The position numbers and the translations under genes were made by a program. From assembly GCF_006716485.1 (NCBI RefSeq), contig NZ_VFPD01000001.1, positions 3,020,008-3,084,007 on the forward strand: a DNA stretch of 64,000 bases, read 5' to 3'. Below are positions 34,696 through 42,634 of this stretch, piece by piece. Source of the DNA: Chryseobacterium aquifrigidense. GTDB lineage: Bacteria > Bacteroidota > Bacteroidia > Flavobacteriales > Weeksellaceae. The notes beneath the pieces are model-generated. The model was given only the letters and a program-made list of their open reading frames with translations, did not search any database and had not been told where the DNA came from. Within the stretch, counting starts at the first letter, position 1, and the number at the start of each line of letters is the position of its first letter.

Positions 34696-35553
34696 ATGAT
34701 TTTATCAATGACCGGATTCGGTAGAGCCGAAGATGTTTTTGAAGGAAAAAAAATTACAATTGACATTAAATCTCTCAACAGCAAGAGCTTTGATTTAAAT
34801 ATTAAAATTCCTTTACGTTATAAAGAAAAAGAATTTGAAATCAGAAAAATTCTTAACGATAGAATTATCCGTGGAAAAGTAGACTGCTACGTTAATATCG
34901 AGAATCTTGAAGAGTCCAATGATGTAAAAATCAATAAAAACTTAATTGACTCTTATATCAACGAACTTAAAAACATAGCTTCTGACGGTCCTAATTTCGA
35001 ATACCTTAAAATGGCGGTAAGACTTCCTGATGCCATCACCTCAAGACCTGACGAATTAACAGAAGGGGAATGGGAAGCTCTGGCTACGATTGTCAACAAT
35101 GCCGTAGACAGATTCGAAGAATTCAGAAGAACTGAAGGTAGTATTTTACACGAAGAATTAAACAGAAACATCCAGAATATTGACAAGTATCTTGGAGAAG
35201 TAATTCCTTTTGAAGAAGAAAGAATTGTAAGTGTGAAAGAGCGTTATCAGAAATCTTTGAAAGAATTTGAAAATGTTGATGAAACACGTTTCTATCAGGA
35301 GATGGCCTATTTCACTGAAAAACTTGATATTTCTGAAGAAAAGGTAAGACTTGCCCAGCACTTGAAATACTATAAAGAAGTAATGGACAATGAATCTTTC
35401 AACGGAAAAAAACTAGGATTTATTTCTCAGGAAATCGGTAGAGAAATCAATACATTAGGTTCTAAAGCCAATCACGCAGAAATCCAGAAACTGGTGGTGA
35501 TGATGAAAGATGACCTTGAAAAAATTAAAGAACAAACGTTAAACGTATTGTAG
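34696..35553 (+). CDS. YicC-family endoribonuclease
   Basis: This 285-aa protein opens with the family signature MILSMTGFGRAE and continues as the YicC N-terminal domain. The C-terminal DUF1732-type domain has FYQEMAYFTEKLDISEE near 195, SFNGKKLGFISQEIGREINT near 235 and GSKANHAEI near 257. Members have been shown to cleave RNA. It precedes gmk, a common bacterial pairing, and the two may be co-transcribed. Confidence 0.93.
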   Translation: MILSMTGFGRAEDVFEGKKITIDIKSLNSKSFDLNIKIPLRYKEKEFEIRKILNDRIIRGKVDCYVNIENLEESNDVKINKNLIDSYINELKNIASDGPNFEYLKMAVRLPDAITSRPDELTEGEWEALATIVNNAVDRFEEFRRTEGSILHEELNRNIQNIDKYLGEVIPFEEERIVSVKERYQKSLKEFENVDETRFYQEMAYFTEKLDISEEKVRLAQHLKYYKEVMDNESFNGKKLGFISQEIGREINTLGSKANHAEIQKLVVMMKDDLEKIKEQTLNVL

Positions 35554-35630
35554 ATACGAGGTGCGAGATACGAGGTTGTCATTTCTAAAAAAAACCGAAA
35601 CTCAACACCCGTAACCCGAAATTGTAAAAA
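35554..35630. repeat. Word-repeat spacer between yicC and gmk
   Basis: AGATACGAGGTGCGAGATACG is a short tandem word repeat followed by pyrimidine-rich DNA, no ORF. Confidence 0.4.
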
Positions 35631-36194
35631 ATGGATAAAGTAATTATATTTTCAGCACCATCTGGGAGCGGAAAAACTACATTGGTAAAGCATTCACTGG
35701 AGACATTTCCTGAACTGGAATTTTCAATCTCATGTACCACGAGACAACCCAGAGGAAGTGAAGTTCATGCGGTAGACTATCATTTTCTGACACCTGACGA
35801 GTTCAGACAGAAAATTTCTGAAGATGCTTTTGTAGAATATGAAGAAGTATATACTGATAAATATTACGGTACTTTAAAATCTGAAGTGGAAAAAATCTGG
35901 AAGCAGGGGAAAGTTGTTATTTTTGATGTAGACGTAAAGGGAGGCATTTCATTAAAAAAATATTTTGGTGAAAAAGCGTTGTCTATTTTTATAGAACCAC
36001 CTTCCATTGAAGAATTGGAACGAAGATTGATTTCCAGAAACACAGATGATGCAGAAACCATAAAAACCCGTGTAGCAAAGGCAGAAGAAGAAATGACCTA
36101 TGCCAGCGGGTTTGACAAGATCGTAATTAATGAAGATCTTGATGCAGCTAAAAAAGAAATAGAAAGTTTAATAAAAAGTTTTATCAGTAATTAA
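35631..36194 (+). CDS. gmk: Guanylate kinase
   Basis: This 187-aa enzyme phosphorylates GMP to GDP. The P-loop SAPSGSGKTTLVKH is at residue 8, the GMP-binding CTTRQPRGSEVHAVDYHFL near 35 and the FIEPPSIEELERRL region near 120. Length is normal. Confidence 0.96.
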   Translation: MDKVIIFSAPSGSGKTTLVKHSLETFPELEFSISCTTRQPRGSEVHAVDYHFLTPDEFRQKISEDAFVEYEEVYTDKYYGTLKSEVEKIWKQGKVVIFDVDVKGGISLKKYFGEKALSIFIEPPSIEELERRLISRNTDDAETIKTRVAKAEEEMTYASGFDKIVINEDLDAAKKEIESLIKSFISN

Positions 36195-36298
36195 TGGCTG
36201 GAAGATAGAAGCACGAGCATGGGAGTAAAATATGACACTCAAAATCTGACTTCTGATTTCCAACCTCTAGCTTCTGATCATAAAAAATTGAGGTTGAT

Positions 36299-37318
36299 AT
36301 GAGTACCGAAACATTAGAAAAAGCTAAATCTGCAATTCCTGTCAGAGGATTTCTGGATATAAAAGATATTGCTATTCCTCAGGGTGAAGAATTGGTAAAA
36401 GCCATTCTTAAACTTAAAGAGGAAAAAAATGCTGTTATTCTTGCCCATTACTACCAGCCGGGAGAAATTCAGGATATCGCAGATTTCCTTGGAGATTCTT
36501 TACAGCTGGCGAGACAGGCAAAAGACACCAATGCTGACATGATTGTATTCTGTGGAGTACATTTCATGGCAGAAGCCGCTAAAATTCTTAATCCAACTAA
36601 AAAAGTAGTTCTTCCTGATACCATGGCCGGATGCTCACTGGCAGATGGCTGTTCTGGAGAAGGATTGAGAAAAATGCGTGAGCAGCACCCGAATGCTTTG
36701 ATTGCCACTTACATCAACTGTAATGCAGAAACCAAAGCAGAAAGTGATATCATCGTAACCAGTTCAAATGCCGAAACAGTCATTGAAGCTCTTCCGAAAG
36801 ACAGACCAATTATTTTCGCACCGGACAAAAACCTGGGAAGATACTTATCTAAGAAAACAGGACGTGATATGATCCTTTGGGATGGAAGCTGTGTAGTACA
36901 CGAAGCATTTTCAATGGAAAGAATTGCCCAGCAATTGGCAGACAATCCAGATGCAAAACTGATTGCACACCCAGAAAGTGAAGAGGCTGTTTTAAAGCTG
37001 GCTCACTTCATTGGTTCTACTTCTGCCCTGTTGAATTATGTAGAAAAAGATGACTGTCAGAAATTCATCATCGCTACAGAAGAAGGAATTCTTCACGAAA
37101 TGAAAAAACGTGCACCTCATAAAGAACTGATCCCTGCATTGGTTTTTGACGAAAGCTGCAACTGCTCAGAATGTTTCTACATGAAGCGTAATACAATGGA
37201 AAAACTATATTTATGCATGAAATATGAACTTCCTGAGATCCTTATCGATGAAGAATTACGATTAAAAGCATTGAAACCTATTGAAGCAATGCTTGATCTT
37301 TCGAAAAGCATAAAATAA
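36299..37318 (+). CDS. nadA: Quinolinate synthase A
   Basis: This 339-aa Fe-S enzyme condenses iminoaspartate with dihydroxyacetone phosphate in NAD synthesis. It has AHYYQPGEIQDIADFLGDSL near 48, CGVHFMAEAAKIL near 82, the ETKAESDI motif near 142 and Cys residues at the three cluster positions, the last in the CNCSEC segment near 295. The conserved central IFAPDKNLGRY follows. No other nad gene is nearby. Confidence 0.95.
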   Translation: MSTETLEKAKSAIPVRGFLDIKDIAIPQGEELVKAILKLKEEKNAVILAHYYQPGEIQDIADFLGDSLQLARQAKDTNADMIVFCGVHFMAEAAKILNPTKKVVLPDTMAGCSLADGCSGEGLRKMREQHPNALIATYINCNAETKAESDIIVTSSNAETVIEALPKDRPIIFAPDKNLGRYLSKKTGRDMILWDGSCVVHEAFSMERIAQQLADNPDAKLIAHPESEEAVLKLAHFIGSTSALLNYVEKDDCQKFIIATEEGILHEMKKRAPHKELIPALVFDESCNCSECFYMKRNTMEKLYLCMKYELPEILIDEELRLKALKPIEAMLDLSKSIK

Positions 37319-37370
37319 TTTTTTTGTTATTCAATATTTATTATATTTAGCACTTAAACTAATAATAAAT

Positions 37371-37532
37371 ATGAAAAATCTAAAAAGATTAGACAGAAAA
37401 AGTCTTAAAAACGTAAACGGAGGCGGTAGTACATGCAACTTAAACTGCGAAATACACGAAACCTGTGGTCTAGGGTGCAATGGAGAATTAATCTGCGTAC
37501 CCAGAGGCATGTATATTCCGGATAACTGTTAA
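37371..37532 (+). CDS. Cys-rich bacteriocin-like peptide P1 with GG leader
   Basis: This 53-aa peptide, below usual ORF cut-offs, has leader MKNLKRLDRKSLKNVNGGG and a core with six Cys (STCNLNCEIHETCGLGCNGE, then LIC and DNC at the end). The leader matches those of the six peptides on the opposite strand (MK-x-K/R-K-L/I-x-R-x-x-L-K). It converges on them at a shared terminator. A toxin, signal or RiPP precursor role is possible but unproven. Confidence 0.8.
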   Translation: MKNLKRLDRKSLKNVNGGGSTCNLNCEIHETCGLGCNGELICVPRGMYIPDNC

Positions 37533-37538
37533 AAAAAT

Positions 37539-37566
37539 AAAGCACTGTTTTCACAGTGCTTTTATA
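37539..37566. terminator. Bidirectional terminator shared by peptide genes P1 and P2
   Basis: AAAGCACTGT / ACAGTGCTTT, a perfect 10-bp stem with loop TTTC, between convergent P1 and the P7-P2 array. Confidence 0.92.
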
Positions 37567-37569
37567 TTT

Positions 37570-37779
37570 TTAATCTGCAGTAATTGCAACAAAACAATCT
37601 GTGCTTACAACGACGCACATTCTGCAATTCTCAGACAGTGTCCAATATGCCTCACACGAAGGATCACTGGAAGAGCCAGGTCCAAAAACCAGATGGGTAG
37701 GACAGCCATCACATCTTGATACGCCAGCTCCCTTCATCTGTTCCAAATCTCTTCTGCTTAATTTTTTAATTGTTTTCAT
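37570..37779 (-). CDS. Cys-rich bacteriocin-like peptide P2 (six-Cys family)
   Basis: A 69-aa peptide with leader MKTIKKLSRRDLEQMKGAG and a predicted cut after GA or GAG. The core has six Cys in the array RCDGCP - FGPG - SCEAYWTLSENCRMCVVV - DC. It shares this Cys plan with P3, P6 and P7. Last gene of the minus-strand array, 11 nt after P3, next to the common terminator. Confidence 0.85.
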   Translation of the reverse strand: MKTIKKLSRRDLEQMKGAGVSRCDGCPTHLVFGPGSSSDPSCEAYWTLSENCRMCVVVSTDCFVAITAD

Positions 37780-37790
37780 ATTTTAAAATT

Positions 37791-37994
37791 TTAAGACACT
37801 CCTCCATTTACACATGACATATCAACAATCACGCACATTTTACAACGGTCAGGAAGCATCTGAAAAGCCTCACAAGGAGCATCGCCAGGATTATTTCCGT
37901 ACGTAGTATTCTTAGGACATCCTGTACATGTGGCTGGACCTGCTCCCTGTACTGTCTGAAGTTCTTTTCTGTTTAATTTTCTTAAATTTTTCAT
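37791..37994 (-). CDS. Cys-rich bacteriocin-like peptide P3 (six-Cys family)
   Basis: A 67-aa peptide with leader MKNLRKLNRKELQTVQGAG. The core carries TCTGCP, YGNNPG, APCEAFQMLPDRCKMCVIV and a last MSC. Cys spacing is nearly identical to P2 and P7. Confidence 0.85.
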   Translation of the reverse strand: MKNLRKLNRKELQTVQGAGPATCTGCPKNTTYGNNPGDAPCEAFQMLPDRCKMCVIVDMSCVNGGVS

Positions 37995-38023
37995 AGTAGT
38001 TTTAATTAATTTTTGATTTTTTA

Positions 38024-38221
38024 CTAAGCTTCTAGAATGGGGCAGCTTCCCGGCACTGACGGATCATAAGGAAAAAGGTAAAGGCACACTTTACGTCCTT
38101 TAAAATCTGTACATACCGCGCACCCTTTTGGCCCGCAGTCAAGATCAACAGCACAGGAGTCTCCTCCACCTCCAATAATAGCTCTCAAATTTTCTCTGTT
38201 TAATTTTTTTGAATTTTTCAT
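38024..38221 (-). CDS. Cys-rich bacteriocin-like peptide P4
   Basis: A 65-aa peptide with leader MKNSKKLNRENLRAIIGGGG. The core has six Cys in a different order (DSCAVDLDCGPKGCAVC, then KVC and GSC), so it is a separate core type under the same leader. Confidence 0.83.
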   Translation of the reverse strand: MKNSKKLNRENLRAIIGGGGDSCAVDLDCGPKGCAVCTDFKGRKVCLYLFPYDPSVPGSCPILEA

Positions 38222-38269
38222 AGTACTTTTGTTTTAAATTAAATTGAGTTTACTCTTTTTTATTCAATG

Positions 38270-38440
38270 CTACAGCATCGGTGCGTAGCAGGTTCCTCCC
38301 GGTTTCAGCCAGCATCCCCATTTTCCTCCACCGCGGAAACAGACAAACTGCTCTCCTCCGCAAGCTTCAATCTGGATATCAGTGAAACCACCTTTGATGT
38401 TTTTCTTATCTTCTCTTGATAATTTTTTAATTGTTTTCAT
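38270..38440 (-). CDS. Gly/Trp-rich bacteriocin-like peptide P5
   Basis: A 56-aa peptide found by hand translation. Leader MKTIKKLSREDKKNIKGG. The core has four Cys (EAC, FVC, WGC, GTC), two Trp and several Gly (FRGGGKWGCWLKPGG). It sits in the gap between P4 and P6 with spacing like the rest of the array, and its leader matches P2. The core is unlike the others. Confidence 0.78.
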   Translation of the reverse strand: MKTIKKLSREDKKNIKGGFTDIQIEACGGEQFVCFRGGGKWGCWLKPGGTCYAPML

Positions 38441-38495
38441 ATTCTAATAATTTAGTATTCAGTAATTAAAAAAACAGACTTTTTGTTATTGAAGA

Positions 38496-38687
38496 TTAAA
38501 AAGGACCAAAGCATTCAAAACTTACCAACACTCTACCTTTACAACATTCCGGTAAAGCATGATAATCAGCACACGATCTCGGTTCACCGGGTCCGTATGG
38601 TCCAGCAGGACAGTTTGCAGTACAAGGGCCTATTCCACCGTTGACTGATTTCAAATCCTTTCGATTGATTTTCTTTAAATTTTTCAT
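38496..38687 (-). CDS. Cys-rich bacteriocin-like peptide P6 (six-Cys family, variant)
   Basis: A 63-aa peptide with leader MKNLKKINRKDLKSVNGGIG. The core has PCTANCP, YGPG, RSCADYHALPECCKGRVLVS and FEC. Compared with P2/P3/P7 the CxxC pair is CC followed by GR, so one Cys has moved. 14 nt after P7. Confidence 0.84.
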   Translation of the reverse strand: MKNLKKINRKDLKSVNGGIGPCTANCPAGPYGPGEPRSCADYHALPECCKGRVLVSFECFGPF

Positions 38688-38701
38688 AGTATTTTTTTTG
38701 A

Positions 38702-38902
38702 TTAGTTTTCAGGATAAATACACAGTGAACTTACAAATACACAGGATTTGCAACGTCCAGGTAACGCATTATATTCTTCACAGGAATGGGCAAATTCAGG
38801 CCCTGGACCATATCCTCCATCAGTAGGACATCCGTCACACCTAAAAGCGGCTCCGCTTATTTGTTTTAAAGTCGTTTTGGAAATTTTCTTTAGATTTTTC
38901 AT
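38702..38902 (-). CDS. Cys-rich bacteriocin-like peptide P7 (six-Cys family), first of the array
   Basis: A 66-aa peptide. The start chosen gives leader MKNLKKISKTTLKQISGAA, matching its paralogs. An upstream start would add 16 unrelated residues. The core has RCDGCP, GYGPGPEF, HSCEEYNALPGRCKSCVFV and SLC. A -7 box lies 54 nt upstream, so P7 to P2 are probably one transcript. Confidence 0.85.
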   Translation of the reverse strand: MKNLKKISKTTLKQISGAAFRCDGCPTDGGYGPGPEFAHSCEEYNALPGRCKSCVFVSSLCIYPEN

Positions 38903-38956
38903 GGATATTTTGCTATTAGTTAATATCATAAATGTAACATTTTTAATCAATTACAC

Positions 38957-38964
38957 CAAATATA
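38957..38964 (-). promoter_or_regulatory. -7 box upstream of the P7-P2 peptide array
   Basis: TATATTTG on the minus strand fits TAnnTTTG. No -33 TTG at a good spacing. Confidence 0.45.
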
Positions 38965-39002
38965 TCTCCCAAAAAGGAAATATATTTTATTATGTTAAAC
39001 TC

Positions 39003-39032
39003 TTGCCTGTTTCAAAATAATTTGTACATTTG
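39003..39032 (+). promoter_or_regulatory. Promoter of the threonine operon
   Basis: TTG (39003-39005), a 19-nt spacer and TACATTTG (39025-39032) give a near-ideal flavobacterial promoter. The leader ORF begins 10 nt after the -7 box. Confidence 0.75.
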
Positions 39033-39042
39033 TTATGTTACA

Positions 39043-39144
39043 ATGAATTTTTTAAGAAACATATCTGATATTTCTGCCCTGAAATCACTTATTTCAGGCA
39101 TATCTTCTGTTTCTACATTTGGCACTACAACAATTACCCCATAA
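39043..39144 (+). CDS. thrL: Threonine-operon leader peptide (attenuator ORF)
   Basis: A 33-codon ORF (starting MNFLRNISDISALKS) ends with TFGTTTITP. Its last codons ACT ACA ACA ATT ACC CCA code Thr-Thr-Thr-Ile-Thr-Pro just before the stop. Placed between a strong promoter and thrA, it mirrors the logic of E. coli thrL, whose Thr and Ile codons sense charged tRNA. A perfect 8-bp hairpin (CCTGAAAT/ATTTCAGG, 39078-39098) lies inside the ORF and could pause polymerase. Symbol by analogy; the sequence is not homologous to enteric thrL. Confidence 0.75.
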   Translation: MNFLRNISDISALKSLISGISSVSTFGTTTITP

Positions 39145-39200
39145 CGGGGTAGATTTTCACATATTATTCCCGGTACCCGTACTCTTTTTTTTAAAGAGTA
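39135..39200 (+). promoter_or_regulatory. Attenuator structures before thrA
   Basis: TACCCC (39135-39140) can pair with GGGGTA (39146-39151). Alternatively ACGGGGTA (39144-39151) pairs with TACCCGT (39174-39180, one bulge), which is followed four bases later by eight T and looks like an intrinsic terminator. A third stem TACTCTTT/AAAGAGTA spans 39180-39200. The first two exclude each other. Which one favours read-through was not resolved by eye. Confidence 0.6.
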
Positions 39201-39236
39201 GTCACTTCGTTATATCCAACTTCAAATAAATAATTG

Positions 39237-41684
39237 ATGAAAGTTTTAAAATTCGGCGGAACTTCAGTCGCCCACTCTCAGAATATCCTCCAGGTGGAAA
39301 AAATAATAAAAGAAGAATCTTTAAAAAATAAAATAGTTGTTATTGTATCCGCTCTTCATGGCGTTACCGACCAACTGATCAGAGCAGCAGAATATGCTTC
39401 CGTGAAGGATGAGAGCTATATCCGGACTGTTCAGGATCTTGAAGAAAAACATATTAGCCTGGTAAAAGATCTTTTCCCTATCACAGAACAAAGCTCATGG
39501 TTAAGCTTTGTAAAAAAACATTTTAACGATATTGAAGAGCTCTGCAATGGAATTGCAGTACTTGGTGAATTCACAGACAGAATTAAAGATAAAATTGCGT
39601 CTTACGGAGAATTTCTGTCCTCAAAAATAATTGCAGCAAGATTACAGCATGAAGGATTAGACTGTGTATGGATGAATTCCGCAGAACTAATCAGAACAAA
39701 CAGTAATTTCACTCATGCAAAAGTAGATTTTAAATGTACAGATCAGAATATTGCCGGTTTTTTGAATGAAAACCCAAACCGCATCATTTTAGGTCCGGGT
39801 TTTATTTCCTGTGACGAAAAAAATAATGCTACAACATTAGGAAGAGGAGGTTCAGATTACACAGCTTCTATTATTGCCGCCGCTTCTCATGCAGAAGAAC
39901 TCCAGATATGGACAGATGTAAGCGGCATGATGACTGCCGATCCACGCTTGGTTTCCAATGCCAAACCTATTTCAGAAATTTCTTATCATGAAGCTATGGA
40001 ACTGTCTCATTTTGGAGCAAAAGTGCTTTATCCGCCTTCCATTCAGCCGGTGATGGTAAAAAATATAAACCTGGTTATTAAAAATACTTTTGATCCGGAC
40101 GCACCGGGAACTTTAATTTCTCATCAACTGACATCTTCAGAAGAGGAAAAACAGATTGCAGTAGGAATTTCCAATATGAACAATATTGCCCTGCTTACAC
40201 TGGAAGGTAGCGGAATGGTAGGAATTCCGGGTATTTCAGCGAAATTATTCCAATGTTTAAGTCATGAAAAAATTAACGTGGTTCTTATTACACAAGGATC
40301 TTCAGAACATTCCATCACCGTTGCGATTGAAGAAAAAGAAGCTCAACGCGCCGAATATGCAATCAACTCTTCTTTTGCGGATGATATTGATCTGAAAAGA
40401 GTGTATGCCGTAAAAATTGAAGCCGGACTTTCTATTCTTGCTTTGGTAGGAGAAAGCATGAAAAGCAGAAGTGGTGTAAGTGCAAAAATGTTCGGATGTC
40501 TCGGTAATAATGGCATTAATATAAGAGCCATTGCTCAGGGATCTTCAGAAAGAAATATCAGTATCGTTATTTCAGAAAAAGACAGTAAAAAAGCAGTCAA
40601 TGTACTTCACGAAGAATTTTTTGAGTCCGAAATAAAGCAAATCCACCTTTACATCTGTGGAACAGGAAATGTAGGTTCAAAACTGATCCAGCAGATTTAT
40701 AACCAAAATGATTATTTAAAAGAAAATTTTTTAATCAATCTAAGAATTGCCGGGATTTCCAACAGCCGTCATATGATGTTTTCAGACCAGGGAATTTCAC
40801 AGGAAAATTACCTTAGCTGGAATCAGCAGGGCGAAAAAGCTTCTGCCAGAGAATTTGCTGATGAAATTATCCGCAGAAACCTCAGAAATTCTGTTTTCGT
40901 GGATGTAACAGCAAGCCCTGATGTTCCTGAAGTGTATGAAAGTTTATTAAAAAGAAGTGTAGACATTGTTGCCTGTAATAAAATTGCGGCTTCTTCGGAT
41001 TTCAAAAAATATAAAACTTTAAAAAATACCGCCAGAAACCACAACTGCAGTTTTTATTTTGAAACCAATGTAGGAGCAGGACTTCCGGTAATAGGAACTA
41101 TCAACGACCTCATCAAAAGCGGAGACCAGATTCAATCCATTAAAGCTGTACTAAGTGGCACCTTGAATTTTGTGTTTAATGAGTATGACGGAAGCAGAAC
41201 TTTTTCTGAAGTGGTAGCCCAGGCTCAGAAAGAAGGTTACACAGAGCCGGATCCAAGACTTGATCTATCCGGAACAGATGTAGCAAGAAAAGTTTTAATT
41301 CTCGCAAGAGAAGCGGGATATCCTCTTCAGTTTGAAGAAATTGAAAACATAGGTTTTCTGCCTGAAGAATGTATGCAGGGAAGCGTTGACAGCTTTTATG
41401 AAAAGCTTACAGTATATGAAGATCATTTTAAGAACTTATTAAATAAAGCTAAAAACGAGGGTAAAATATTAAAATATGTTGCAGAATTTGAGGATGGAAA
41501 AGCTAAAGTAGGTCTACAGCATATTGCTCCGGATAGTGATCTGTTTCACTTATACGGTAAAGACAATATTGTCATTTTTAAAACCCTCAGATATTCCGAG
41601 CAGCCATTGGTTGTAAAAGGTGCTGGTGCCGGTGCTGATGTAACAGCAAGTGGAGTTTTTGCAGATATTATCCGTTCTATTTAA
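39237..41684 (+). CDS. thrA: Bifunctional aspartate kinase / homoserine dehydrogenase I
   Basis: This 815-aa fusion catalyses the first and third steps from aspartate to threonine. The aspartokinase domain opens with MKVLKFGGTSVAHSQN and has TTLGRGGSDYTASI near 200. Two ACT regulatory domains follow near 315-460 (ISAKLFQCLSHEKINVVLIT, VSAKMFGCLGNNGINIRAIA). The dehydrogenase half has the NAD(P) site CGTGNVGSKL near 476, the catalytic-region SGTLNFVFNEY near 640 and GYTEPDPRLDLSGTDVARK. The ACT domains imply allosteric control by threonine, on top of attenuation. The ATG one codon after a possible TTG is used. Confidence 0.96.
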   Translation: MKVLKFGGTSVAHSQNILQVEKIIKEESLKNKIVVIVSALHGVTDQLIRAAEYASVKDESYIRTVQDLEEKHISLVKDLFPITEQSSWLSFVKKHFNDIEELCNGIAVLGEFTDRIKDKIASYGEFLSSKIIAARLQHEGLDCVWMNSAELIRTNSNFTHAKVDFKCTDQNIAGFLNENPNRIILGPGFISCDEKNNATTLGRGGSDYTASIIAAASHAEELQIWTDVSGMMTADPRLVSNAKPISEISYHEAMELSHFGAKVLYPPSIQPVMVKNINLVIKNTFDPDAPGTLISHQLTSSEEEKQIAVGISNMNNIALLTLEGSGMVGIPGISAKLFQCLSHEKINVVLITQGSSEHSITVAIEEKEAQRAEYAINSSFADDIDLKRVYAVKIEAGLSILALVGESMKSRSGVSAKMFGCLGNNGINIRAIAQGSSERNISIVISEKDSKKAVNVLHEEFFESEIKQIHLYICGTGNVGSKLIQQIYNQNDYLKENFLINLRIAGISNSRHMMFSDQGISQENYLSWNQQGEKASAREFADEIIRRNLRNSVFVDVTASPDVPEVYESLLKRSVDIVACNKIAASSDFKKYKTLKNTARNHNCSFYFETNVGAGLPVIGTINDLIKSGDQIQSIKAVLSGTLNFVFNEYDGSRTFSEVVAQAQKEGYTEPDPRLDLSGTDVARKVLILAREAGYPLQFEEIENIGFLPEECMQGSVDSFYEKLTVYEDHFKNLLNKAKNEGKILKYVAEFEDGKAKVGLQHIAPDSDLFHLYGKDNIVIFKTLRYSEQPLVVKGAGAGADVTASGVFADIIRSI

Positions 41685-41693
41685 AAAACAATT

Positions 41694-42620
41694 ATGAAAA
41701 AAGTAAAACTAAAAGTCCCGGCCACTGTTGCCAATCTGGTTTGTGGATTTGATATTTTGGGAATGGCAGTTCATGCCCCTTATGATGAAATGGAATTAAG
41801 ATTATTGGAAACTCCTGATATTATTATAAAACATACAGACTCTTTCGGGCTTCCTGAAGAACCTTCAAGCAATGTTGCGGGGATTGTTCTCGTAAAAATT
41901 CAGGAATATTTTAATCTTAAAAACGGCTTTGAGGTCATTATCCATAAACATATAAAACCGGGAAGCGGGCTCGGCTCCAGTGCGGCAAGTGCCGCCGGAG
42001 CCGCCTTAGGGGCCAATCTTTTATTAGGAAACAAACTGTCCAAGGAGGAAGTGGTTCATTTTGCCATGTTTGGAGAAGAACTGGCTTCAGGAGTACGCCA
42101 TGCAGACAATATCGCACCATGTATCTATGGTGGAATTACGCTGGTGAAGTCTACCAACCCGATTGATATCATCCCTTTGAACAGCCCGGATTTATTTGTA
42201 ACCGCTGTACATCCACAGGTGGAAGTAAAAACTTCAGATGCCAGACAGATTTTAAAGAAAAATATCAGTTTGAAAAGCGCTGTAGAACAATGGGGAAATA
42301 TAGCCGGACTGGTAGCAGGAATTCAGAAAAATGATTTTTCATTGATTGGAAGAAGCCTCAATGATGTCATCATAGAACCTGTCCGCAGTATTCTGATTCC
42401 GAAGTTTGATGAAATCAAAGAAAAAAGTTTGCAACTAGGAGCCTTGGGAGGAGGAATATCCGGTTCAGGACCATCAATTTTCATGTTGTCTGAACAAAAA
42501 GAAACAGCAGATAAAATTGCTCAGATGATGGAATCAGTATACAATGAAATTGAAATAGAAAGTTTTGTCTATGTTTCAAAAATAAATCCAGCAGGTGTTC
42601 AAATCGTAGAAGAATCTTAA
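41694..42620 (+). CDS. thrB: Homoserine kinase
   Basis: This 308-aa GHMP kinase makes O-phosphohomoserine. The ATP loop HIKPGSGLGSSAASAAGAAL is near residue 85, the start VPATVANLVCGFDILGMAV is typical, and the C-terminal GALGGGISGSGPSIFML is the third GHMP motif. 9 nt after thrA. Confidence 0.96.
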   Translation: MKKVKLKVPATVANLVCGFDILGMAVHAPYDEMELRLLETPDIIIKHTDSFGLPEEPSSNVAGIVLVKIQEYFNLKNGFEVIIHKHIKPGSGLGSSAASAAGAALGANLLLGNKLSKEEVVHFAMFGEELASGVRHADNIAPCIYGGITLVKSTNPIDIIPLNSPDLFVTAVHPQVEVKTSDARQILKKNISLKSAVEQWGNIAGLVAGIQKNDFSLIGRSLNDVIIEPVRSILIPKFDEIKEKSLQLGALGGGISGSGPSIFMLSEQKETADKIAQMMESVYNEIEIESFVYVSKINPAGVQIVEES

Positions 42621-42634
42621 TCATAAAAACAGAA

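Noticed and set aside
37371..38902. CRISPR or simple tandem repeat reading of the peptide region
   Set aside because: Repetition is at the protein leader level; DNA units differ in length and sequence and each is an intact ORF.
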